The position numbers and the translations under genes are program-made. Below are positions 1 to 6,754 of a stretch of 25,891 bases of DNA, piece by piece. The notes beneath the pieces are model-generated. The model had not been told where the DNA came from. It made no database searches and saw only the letters and a program-made list of their open reading frames with translations. Numbering within the stretch: the stretch's first letter is position 1; the number at the start of each line of letters is the position of its first letter. The DNA comes from an uncultured Muribaculaceae bacterium (GTDB lineage Bacteria; Bacteroidota; Bacteroidia; Bacteroidales; Muribaculaceae): contig CAJUAT010000041.1 of assembly GCA_910584525.1 (NCBI GenBank), forward strand, positions 1-25,891, read 5' to 3'.

Positions 1-24
1 CTTGATTTTTTATACTGCCGGTGT

Positions 25-42
25 AAAAATCTCAAGATTTTT
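25..42. promoter_or_regulatory. Perfect palindrome next to a TAnnTTTG promoter-like site, upstream of the S8 peptidase gene
   Basis: AAAAATCT (25-32) and AGATTTTT (35-42) form a perfect 8-bp inverted repeat around a 2-nt centre. A match to the Bacteroidetes -7 element, TAAATTTG, lies at 46-53, just after it, and the S8 peptidase starts at 71. No convincing -33 TTTG sits 19-21 nt upstream of the -7 match, so the promoter is only half supported. The palindrome could be an operator for the S8 gene or the tail of a terminator for a gene left of the window. A 2-nt centre is tight for an RNA hairpin, which slightly favours a protein-binding site. Confidence 0.35.
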
Positions 43-70
43 ATCTAAATTTGTGAGTAAATAGCTAACC

Positions 71-2191
71 ATGAGAAAAAACATTATAATACTGATAGCG
101 GCACTGGCGGGAATGCTCTCGCTCGCCGCCAATGGAGAAACGTTTTACAACGCCACGATACTCCGGGTAGACGGGACGGATGTTGCCGGAGCCATAGAGA
201 CGTTGGAGAGTCAGGGCGTCAAGGTGTTGCGGCACCGTGGCGATATGGTTCTGGCGTATGTGCCGGTCACGGCGTCATCGCGCAATGCGGTGTCGCGGTT
301 GAAAAAGGGCACACGTCCTGTCATAGTCAGGGAGGAACGGGCGCGACGTGCGGTCCCGGTGATGGATGTGGCCCGTAAATGCTATGGAGCTCAGCGTATC
401 GAAGGCGACAGAAACCTCCCGCAAGGCTTTACCGGCAAAGGGGTGGTGACCGGCTTCTGCGACATCGGCTTTGACCCTCTGCATATCAATTTCCGTGACG
501 ATGAAGGGAATTGCCGCGTCAGGCGTGTGGTGCATTACGAAGAGCAGCTCGGCAAGCGAACCGTAATGAATACCACCCAGGAATATGCCGAATGGAAAAC
601 CGACTTTCCGCATCAGACCCACGCCACTCATGTGGCCGGCATTCTCGCGGGCAGCTATCGCCCCGGTAATTATTACGGCATGGCGCCGGGCTCCGACATA
701 GTGGGTACTGTGTCGGAAGGTACCGATGTCGGTCTCCTCGCCGGTATCGAGGATATCATAGAATACGCCGACTCGGTAGGTAAGCCGGCGGTGGTAAACA
801 TATCCATGGCGTCGCTGACAGGCCCGCGCGACGGCACTACCCTTTTCTCGCAATATCTCGACATCCTGGGTAAAGAGGCGGTGATATGCCTGTCATCGGG
901 AAATTTCGGCAGCTATCCTTTGACGATGACCGCCGCGTTTACCGAAGAAATGCCCTCGGCCAAGGTCAGTATAGTAGGCAACGACTGGATGTTTTTCGAC
1001 ATGAACGGCATCGTTGACGCCTGGAGCGCCGACGGCCGTCCTTTCCGGGCAAGACTCATATGCCGCGACATGACGCAAAACAAGGAAGTGTTCGCCCTCG
1101 ACTGGGTGGATGCCTCAAAGCCCTTCACCAAGGAATTCAACGCTGCCGACCTGCCGGCAATGGCTGCCATATACACAGGCTCCATTACCATGGAAGGTGG
1201 CCTGTGGAAGGAGAATGGCCGTAGCTATATCAACGTTTACCTCGATACCCACAGCACGGAATACTTCGCACCCGACAAGGTATGGTCGCGTTATCAGTGG
1301 GATCTTGAAGTTGCCGGTGACCCGGGTGTAAGCGTCGACGTGCACCCCGACCTCGGTGGCACCCGGCTGCAGCAGATCGGCGGCCAGCCCCCGCTCACAA
1401 ACCGCGACAACATCAGCGAGCTTGTCACCGGCGACAACCTCATATGCGTGGGCATGTACGTAAGCCGTGAGGAGGCGCCCATGCTCAACGGCGAGATGTT
1501 CAACTTCAATGAGGGCTTCAAGACCGGAGAGGTCGACTATAATTCCAGTTACGGACAGTTGGCCGACGGTCGGATTCTGCCCCATACCGTGGCTCCCGGC
1601 AACATGATAATATCATCGGTAAGCTCATATTTCGCCGACATTATCAAAGAGGAGACCGGCGCCGGATATAAGGAAGAGTTATCCTACGAGGCCAAAGAGG
1701 GCGACAAGACTTATTACTGGGCCATAAATGCCGGCACCTCCATGGCATGTCCATATGCTGCGGGGTGCATAGCCACATGGCTCGAGGCTGCTCCGCATAT
1801 GGGTGTCGACGACGTGCTCGCCATATTGCGCAAGACCAATGACACCAGCAAGAAGCATACCGACGATCCGCGCCACGGCCATGGATGGCTACGCCCTTAT
1901 GAGGGTCTTGTGGAAGCCTTGGGAGTGGCCGCATACGTCCCCGGTGTCATTGACACCGAGAACACCGCGCCGCGTCTGGAATATTGTCAGGGTGCCCTCA
2001 GAATCTGGAATCCGGCCATGGAGAGTCTCAGGCTCACCATCACATCCCTCGACGGCAGAACCGTAAGAGATATCGCTCCGGCCAAGATGCAGGTCGTTGA
2101 CCTCCCCCTCGACCTCCCTGCCGGCATATATGCCGCAACAGCCCACTGGCCCCTCGGCCGAACCGAAACCCTCAAGCTCTCCATCCGTTAA
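71..2191 (+). CDS. Exported S8 family (subtilisin-like) serine peptidase with T9SS-type C-terminal domain
   Basis: A secreted endopeptidase of the subtilase family, 706 residues. Residues 1-22 form a signal peptide. The catalytic triad is readable as Asp131 (GFCDIGFDP), His187 (HATHVAG) and Ser557 (AGTSMACP), with the oxyanion Asn278 in SSGNFG. The spacing from Asn278 to Ser557 is unusually long, so about 200 extra residues (roughly 290-490, beta-rich in appearance) are inserted in the catalytic domain; this is known in some bacterial subtilases. The last 65 residues (from LRIWNP, through SLDGRTVRDI and LPAGIYAAT, to the end) resemble a T9SS type A sorting domain, suggesting export through the secretion system encoded at the right of this window. 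The first ATG is used because the signal peptide begins there. The substrate is unknown. The catalytic assignment is strong; the T9SS routing is inference. Confidence 0.92.
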   Translation: MRKNIIILIAALAGMLSLAANGETFYNATILRVDGTDVAGAIETLESQGVKVLRHRGDMVLAYVPVTASSRNAVSRLKKGTRPVIVREERARRAVPVMDVARKCYGAQRIEGDRNLPQGFTGKGVVTGFCDIGFDPLHINFRDDEGNCRVRRVVHYEEQLGKRTVMNTTQEYAEWKTDFPHQTHATHVAGILAGSYRPGNYYGMAPGSDIVGTVSEGTDVGLLAGIEDIIEYADSVGKPAVVNISMASLTGPRDGTTLFSQYLDILGKEAVICLSSGNFGSYPLTMTAAFTEEMPSAKVSIVGNDWMFFDMNGIVDAWSADGRPFRARLICRDMTQNKEVFALDWVDASKPFTKEFNAADLPAMAAIYTGSITMEGGLWKENGRSYINVYLDTHSTEYFAPDKVWSRYQWDLEVAGDPGVSVDVHPDLGGTRLQQIGGQPPLTNRDNISELVTGDNLICVGMYVSREEAPMLNGEMFNFNEGFKTGEVDYNSSYGQLADGRILPHTVAPGNMIISSVSSYFADIIKEETGAGYKEELSYEAKEGDKTYYWAINAGTSMACPYAAGCIATWLEAAPHMGVDDVLAILRKTNDTSKKHTDDPRHGHGWLRPYEGLVEALGVAAYVPGVIDTENTAPRLEYCQGALRIWNPAMESLRLTITSLDGRTVRDIAPAKMQVVDLPLDLPAGIYAATAHWPLGRTETLKLSIR

Positions 2192-2206
2192 AGTAATGCC
2201 CATCCT

Positions 2207-2260
2207 CACATAAGACACATAAATCACATAAGTCACATAAATTACATAAGCCACATAATT
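2207..2260. repeat. Six tandem copies of a 9-bp unit, consensus CACATAAGT
   Basis: The 100-bp gap between the peptidase and amylase genes contains six consecutive 9-mers, CACATAAGA, CACATAAAT, CACATAAGT, CACATAAAT, TACATAAGC and CACATAATT, followed by a decayed AACATCAAT. No TAnnTTTG element or hairpin was seen in this gap, so the amylase could be read through from the peptidase gene or from an unrecognised promoter. The function of the repeat is unknown. Confidence 0.8.
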
Positions 2261-2291
2261 AACATCAATACCCCATAAACAACCAATACCC

Positions 2292-4202
2292 ATGAAAAAA
2301 ATCGAAAAGGCCGGAGCTCTTGTTCTTGCCGGCCTTATAGGCGGAACATCAGCCTGCATGGCGCTGTCGCCCGAACCTGCCGGCAGCGCAGTCAAGAAAG
2401 GAATGGTCACCAATGTAGAGCCGCCTTGCTGGTGGACAGGCATGGCCAATGACACCCTGCAGTTGCTCATGACTGGTCCCGGCGTAGGTAATGCCGATGT
2501 GTCGCTCGACTATCCCGGAGTGACCCTCGACCGTCAGTTCAAGCTTGACAGCCCCAACTACAAGTTCGTGTATCTCGTGATTTCCGGCGACGCGCGGCCA
2601 GGCACGATGAAGTTCAATATCAGCCTCGACGGCAAGAAAGGGACTCTCGACTATACCCTGCTGGCACGCGACCGCGATCGCAGCGAGTACAAAGGCTTTG
2701 ATGCCGGAGATGTGCTTTATCTCATCATGCCCGACCGTTTCGCCCGCAAGGAACCTGCCGGGAAGCGGCCAAAGAACACGCTGGAGCATGCCACCGTGGA
2801 CGACCGTCAGAATCCCAACGGCCGCCATGGCGGAAATATCGCCGGTATAGGAGAGCATCTCGATTACCTCGACACGCTCGGAGTGACGGCGCTTTGGCTG
2901 ACACCCGTGCTTGAAAACGATATGCCCGGCGGTTCATACCATGGTTACGCCACCACCGACTATTACCGTATCGACCCGCGATTCGGCACCAACGACGACT
3001 GGCGACGCCTCATTGCCGATGCTCACGCAAAAGGTCTTAAAGTGGTGATGGACATGATTTTCAACCATACAGGCTCCAATCATCCCTGGATGAAGGATGC
3101 GCCGGCGGCCGACTGGTACAATCATCCCGACGGAAAGACGCTCACAAACTTCCGCCTTACCACCGTCCACGACCCTTACGTGTCGGACTATGACCTCGAC
3201 CATACCGTCAACGGATGGTTCGTACCCGACATGCCCGACCTCAACCAGCGCAACCCGGAGGTGATGAAATACCTCATACAGAACTCCATATGGTGGATAG
3301 AGAGTTCGAAAATCGACGGCATACGCATGGATACGTACCCCTATGCCGACATGGAGGCCATGGCCACATGGCCGCGCGATGTGCTGCGTGAATATCCTGA
3401 TTTCAACATCGTGGGCGAATGCTGGTATTCCAACGAGGCCGGCTCTGCATTCTGGCAGAAGGGCAACCGCCTCAATCCGCGTGAGACAAACCTGCCGACA
3501 GTGATGGATTTCTGGATGGTGATCAATGGCCGAAAGGCTTTCAACGACCAGACCAACCCCTGGACCGGCCTTAACGCCGTTTACGACCATCTTTCCAACG
3601 ACTTCCTGTTTGCCGACCCGCAGCATGTGCTTACATTCCTCGACAATCACGACACCGACCGCTTCCTTGCCGAGACTCCCGAAAAAGCCGAGGAGCTGGG
3701 GCCGTGGAAGCAGGCCGTGGCTTTCCTGCTTACATCCCGCGGCATCCCGCAGATATATTACGGCACGGAACTGCTGATGTCTGGATCGAAAGAGGGGAGC
3801 GACGGCTATGTGCGCCGTGATGTGCCCGGAGGCTTCGCCGGCGATGAAATGAATGCCTTTACCCGCGAGGGTCGCTCGGAGGTTCAGAATGATGCCTACG
3901 ACTTCTTGAGTAACCTTCTCCGTTGGCGCCGCGACAAGGCCCGCGACGTCATGGCAAAAGGTTCCCTTAAACATTTTATGCCCCAGAACGGTATATATGC
4001 ATATCAGCGTAAGCTCGGCGACAAGGAAGTAATCGTGCTCCTAAACGGCAACGACACTCCAAATACGGTCACCATGGAGCGTACGCTCGAAGTGCTCCCT
4101 TATGGCACCACATTGCACGATGTAGTGTCGGGTAAGGACATCACCATAGAGCCGGAGATGACTTTCGCTCCTCGACAGGTGATGGTGCTCGAAAATTTCT
4201 GA
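2292..4202 (+). CDS. Exported GH13 alpha-amylase family enzyme (neopullulanase/cyclomaltodextrinase type)
   Basis: Predicted to hydrolyse alpha-1,4 links in malto-oligosaccharides, pullulan or cyclodextrins. The 636 residues begin with a signal peptide (about 1-25). Cys22 in GGTSAC is only a poor lipobox, so periplasmic location is as likely as lipidation. Residues about 35-125 fit the N-terminal beta domain of cyclomaltodextrinases, 138-545 are the GH13 barrel and 560-636 the C-terminal beta domain. GH13 conserved regions are visible: DMIFNHTG (254-261), nucleophile Asp347 in DGIRMDTYP, acid/base Glu376 in NIVGECWY and Asp454 in LDNHDTDRF. The layout resembles SusA of the Bacteroides starch system, but no SusC/SusD pair lies next to it. 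The start at 2292 opens directly into the signal peptide. Exact substrate preference cannot be read from sequence. Confidence 0.92.
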   Translation: MKKIEKAGALVLAGLIGGTSACMALSPEPAGSAVKKGMVTNVEPPCWWTGMANDTLQLLMTGPGVGNADVSLDYPGVTLDRQFKLDSPNYKFVYLVISGDARPGTMKFNISLDGKKGTLDYTLLARDRDRSEYKGFDAGDVLYLIMPDRFARKEPAGKRPKNTLEHATVDDRQNPNGRHGGNIAGIGEHLDYLDTLGVTALWLTPVLENDMPGGSYHGYATTDYYRIDPRFGTNDDWRRLIADAHAKGLKVVMDMIFNHTGSNHPWMKDAPAADWYNHPDGKTLTNFRLTTVHDPYVSDYDLDHTVNGWFVPDMPDLNQRNPEVMKYLIQNSIWWIESSKIDGIRMDTYPYADMEAMATWPRDVLREYPDFNIVGECWYSNEAGSAFWQKGNRLNPRETNLPTVMDFWMVINGRKAFNDQTNPWTGLNAVYDHLSNDFLFADPQHVLTFLDNHDTDRFLAETPEKAEELGPWKQAVAFLLTSRGIPQIYYGTELLMSGSKEGSDGYVRRDVPGGFAGDEMNAFTREGRSEVQNDAYDFLSNLLRWRRDKARDVMAKGSLKHFMPQNGIYAYQRKLGDKEVIVLLNGNDTPNTVTMERTLEVLPYGTTLHDVVSGKDITIEPEMTFAPRQVMVLENF

Positions 4203-4225
4203 TTTATAATGATAACCGGTCAGGG

Positions 4226-4280
4226 ATCAGTGATAAGCGATTAAAGATCAAAGATTAATTATCAGTGATCAACGATTAAT
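4226..4280. repeat. Direct repeat of about 19 bp (ATCAGTGATMARCGATTAA), two copies plus a decayed middle copy
   Basis: ATCAGTGATAAGCGATTAA at 4226-4244 and ATCAGTGATCAACGATTAA at 4261-4279 differ at two positions and start 35 bp apart. Between them, AGATCAAAGATTAATT (4245-4260) looks like a shortened third copy sharing GATCA and GATTAA. The array fills most of the 100-bp gap between the amylase and the ClC gene, where no clear promoter or terminator was found. Confidence 0.7.
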
Positions 4281-4302
4281 GGTTGGTTAACACTCTTGAA
4301 TT

Positions 4303-5727
4303 ATGGGGATGAGAAGGAGGATACGTACCGAAGTCGCCGGGCTGATGGCCTGGTGGCCGGTGCATGTCCCGGCGCCTGTCACGGTACTGTTCGTGGCCAT
4401 GGTCACGGGCGCCGGTACCGGGCTCCTCGCCGAGCTCCTGCGGAATCTCATCTCTTGGCTCGCCGATATCGCCTGCCTTGCAGGGCTGCGCAGGGGGCGT
4501 CTTGATTACGGTATGCTCTTCCTCCCGTTTGCCGGCATGCTGCTGGCCATGCTATACCAGCGGTATGTGGCACGGCAGCAGTATGCCCACGGTACGGCAC
4601 GAATAATCAGGACGCTCTCCCGCCAGCGCGGCAATTTCAAAATGGGGAGGTGGGGATGGATCAACTCCATATTGACGTGCGGCCTCACGGTAGGTCTTGG
4701 TTCGTCGGCAGGCAGCGAGGGACCTGCGGCATATAGCGGAGCGAGCTTCGGCAGCGCCGCCGCGCGATTCTTCCGTATGCCCCGGCGATGGGTGAGAATA
4801 ATGCTTGCAATCGGTGCCGGCGCCGGTATCGCCGGTATATTCAAGTCGCCGGTTGGCGGTACGCTCTATGCCCTCGAAGTGCTTGAAATTGGACTTTCCA
4901 CACTCCCCGTGATTGCTCTGGTGCTCGCATGTCTCACTGCTTCAACAATGGCTTATCTCATAAGCGGATATACCTTCAGCATGGATCTGCTCATGAGCAT
5001 GAATTTCAATCCACACGACCTCGGGTGGGTGGCCCTGTTAGGAATATTCTGCGGCCTTTACTCAATAGTCTACGTATGGTCGAAGGACAAGGTGGCCGAC
5101 ATGCTGCGCGGAATACGCAATGAATGGCTGAAGGTGGTAGTGGCAGGTGTGGGAATGTCGCTGGTGGTGTTTATGGTGCCTGCGTTTTTCGGCGAAGGCA
5201 TGGTGATGGCCGGCGACCTTATCAACGACCGTTTCCCGGACGTTCTCGACCAAGGCATCATTCCCGTGTCAGGCGACGCGGGGCTGTGGTTCTTTGTAGT
5301 GCTGGGAATTATACTCTTGCTGAAGGGGCCGTTGGTTGCGGCGGCCAATTATGGCGGCGGCGTCGCCGGCGAGATGGTGCCCGCACTTTTCGTAGGCAGT
5401 GTGGCCGGTTATTTTTTCGGCATGGTGCTCAACACTTTCTGCGGCTGCGAGATACACGTATGGTATATGGCCCTGGTAGGTATGGCGGCGATTCTCGGCA
5501 ATGCATCCCATGCCCCGCTGATGTCGATTTTTATTGTCAGCGAATGCACCAATTCCATGCAGTATATGCCCGCATATATGATGTGTGTCTTCATAAGCTA
5601 TGCGGTGATGAAGGTGGTGAGTCCCGCCTCCGTATGGAGCGCTACCGACCATGACGACCTGCTCGACCTTCACAAGTATTTTGTCAGAAGCGGAGATAGT
5701 AGGCCACAGGGTCAAAAACCACGGTGA
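4303..5727 (+). CDS. ClC family chloride channel / H+:Cl- antiporter, no CBS domains
   Basis: A multi-pass inner-membrane protein of 474 residues, the size of a bacterial ClC core without CBS domains. The best family signature is GSSAGSEGPAAYSG (133-146), the counterpart of the GREGP filter motif, which keeps the gating glutamate (Glu139). GAGIAGIFKSPVGGTLYALE follows, as in other ClC proteins, and GGGVAGEMVPALFVGS is the counterpart of the GxFxP motif. Two positions are atypical: Met replaces the usual Phe in GxFxP, and the first filter motif (usually GSGIP) appears to be HGTARII. It may therefore carry a different anion or have altered selectivity; this is inference. A second ATG two codons in (4309) is an equally good start. 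Its 3' end overlaps the convergent gene by 44 bp. Confidence 0.88.
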   Translation: MGMRRRIRTEVAGLMAWWPVHVPAPVTVLFVAMVTGAGTGLLAELLRNLISWLADIACLAGLRRGRLDYGMLFLPFAGMLLAMLYQRYVARQQYAHGTARIIRTLSRQRGNFKMGRWGWINSILTCGLTVGLGSSAGSEGPAAYSGASFGSAAARFFRMPRRWVRIMLAIGAGAGIAGIFKSPVGGTLYALEVLEIGLSTLPVIALVLACLTASTMAYLISGYTFSMDLLMSMNFNPHDLGWVALLGIFCGLYSIVYVWSKDKVADMLRGIRNEWLKVVVAGVGMSLVVFMVPAFFGEGMVMAGDLINDRFPDVLDQGIIPVSGDAGLWFFVVLGIILLLKGPLVAAANYGGGVAGEMVPALFVGSVAGYFFGMVLNTFCGCEIHVWYMALVGMAAILGNASHAPLMSIFIVSECTNSMQYMPAYMMCVFISYAVMKVVSPASVWSATDHDDLLDLHKYFVRSGDSRPQGQKPR

Positions 5728-6202
5728 AAGGCGACGAGCTCTTCGACGCCCGGCTGCGCTCGTAATGGAAAGAGCGCTGAGTATCCCATGATTTCACATC
5801 TGCCTTGCGGGTCTCGCCTGCAGGGATATTGCAATCGAGCTTGAGGAATCTTTTGTGCAGCTGCCGTCCGTCGGGCGTCAGATACTCTATGTAGAGACTC
5901 ACCCCCGACATGGTCCTGTCGGTATTGTTGGTGATGAAGAATGATTCAGAGGAAGAGGAACCATGTTTGTCGAAGCCGGAGAAGACTATCTGGTCGATAC
6001 GGTATCCGTTGTTGCAGTCGGGGCAGTGCGAGGCAACCATGAAAGAGCCGCGGGCCATGGCCGGCTCTTCGTCGGCAACCTTGGCGCTGAGGCGCAAGGT
6101 GGTCTTGCGTCCGTAACCGCTGCCGGCGGCAAGTGCCGCGATGCTTAATATCAGAATCGCTCTCAATATCGGCGCGGCGCTAAATATCGGTGCCGCTCTC
6201 AT
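5684..6202 (-). CDS. Hypothetical small exported protein, last gene of the parE-coaD run
   Basis: Not recognised. It has 172 residues with a hydrophobic N-terminus (about 1-26) that fits a signal peptide, then a beta-rich domain containing a CPDC pair (Cys60/Cys63), a third Cys at 124 and a stretch (FFITNNTDRTMSGVSLYIEY) that reads like an immunoglobulin or FxLYD-type beta sandwich. The start codon overlaps the stop of the upstream gene as ATGA (6199-6202), indicating translational coupling. The signal peptide is encoded by three tandem 18-bp units (see repeat entry). The 3' end overlaps the convergent ClC gene by 44 bp and no terminator hairpin was seen. A periplasmic or surface role is inferred only from the signal peptide. 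Confidence 0.75.
   Translation of the reverse strand: MRAAPIFSAAPILRAILILSIAALAAGSGYGRKTTLRLSAKVADEEPAMARGSFMVASHCPDCNNGYRIDQIVFSGFDKHGSSSSESFFITNNTDRTMSGVSLYIEYLTPDGRQLHKRFLKLDCNIPAGETRKADVKSWDTQRSFHYERSRASKSSSPFTVVFDPVAYYLRF
6147..6199 (-). repeat. Three tandem 18-bp units inside a coding region, encoding a signal peptide
   Basis: Units begin at 6147, 6165 and 6183 on the plus strand, each starting AATATC and ending in CGCT or CTCT. On the coding strand they are six-codon units giving RAAPIF, SAAPIL and RAILIL, directly after the start Met of the small exported protein. The third position of each codon drifts but the period is exact. The units make up the hydrophobic part of the signal peptide. 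Confidence 0.7.
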
Positions 6203-6750
6203 AGATATACCGGCTCGGTGACCTTGGCGGAATATGCCGGCGGATACACCTTGATCATACCCTGGGGAATCTCGGCATCGGGCTGCGTGAAGCGGAACCG
6301 TATCATGCGCCAGAATTTGGGCAGGAAGTAGAGGTTGCCTATGCGGATGGAAATCTTGCGGGGCTCGAAGGTTAGGGAGGCGTCGTTGTCCTTAAGTCTG
6401 GCCACGCAGTGGCCCGGGTCGGTGAAGACACCTTTGGTCAGCGAACGGCATATGGAGAGCTCGTATGTCCCCGCTTCGGCCGACGGCCGCACGCTCCCTA
6501 TCACGTCGCCGGGCGTGAGCCGACAGTCGGGACTGTCTACCACGATGATGTCGCAGAGCCTTGCCGTAGGTATCACGCGACGTATCAGCACACGCGTGTC
6601 GTCGCCCGGAAATTCCCATATCCCCTCGATGCGGTTGAGAACGCTGGTATCGCAGTATTCCACAGCTTTCCCCTCGTCGATCCTCTCGCCGCACATGGCT
6701 GAAAAGAAGGAGGGAAGCGCGAGAAGCAGCAGCAGTATGAGTCGGTTCAT
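6199..6750 (-). CDS. Hypothetical exported Cys-containing protein
   Basis: Not recognised. The ATG at 6750 was chosen because it starts a clean signal peptide (MNRLILLLLLALPSFF) and lies 4 nt after the stop of the upstream DUF3078 gene; the open frame extends to 6789, but that would place a polar 13-residue extension before the signal peptide and overlap the upstream gene. The product has 183 residues with six cysteines (20, 33, 66, 76, 101, 115), suggesting an oxidised extracytoplasmic protein. Cys20 does not sit in a good lipobox. The stretch IEGIWEFPGDDTRVLIRR resembles the first strands of small lipocalin-like barrels, which is a weak hint only. Its stop overlaps the start of the next gene by ATGA. 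Confidence 0.75.
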   Translation of the reverse strand: MNRLILLLLLALPSFFSAMCGERIDEGKAVEYCDTSVLNRIEGIWEFPGDDTRVLIRRVIPTARLCDIIVVDSPDCRLTPGDVIGSVRPSAEAGTYELSICRSLTKGVFTDPGHCVARLKDNDASLTFEPRKISIRIGNLYFLPKFWRMIRFRFTQPDAEIPQGMIKVYPPAYSAKVTEPVYL

Positions 6751-6754
6751 TGTC

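Noticed and set aside
2207..2260. Possible CRISPR array
   Set aside because: The units are 9 bp, directly adjacent, without unique spacers, and no cas gene is present.
2934..3974. Open frame of about 345 codons on the minus strand inside the amylase gene
   Set aside because: It lies entirely within the GH13 catalytic region, whose motifs are intact on the plus strand. The antisense product has no recognisable domain.
71..5727. Polysaccharide utilisation locus around the amylase
   Set aside because: No SusC-like receptor, SusD-like lipoprotein or sugar sensor is present in the window; one glycoside hydrolase alone is not a locus.
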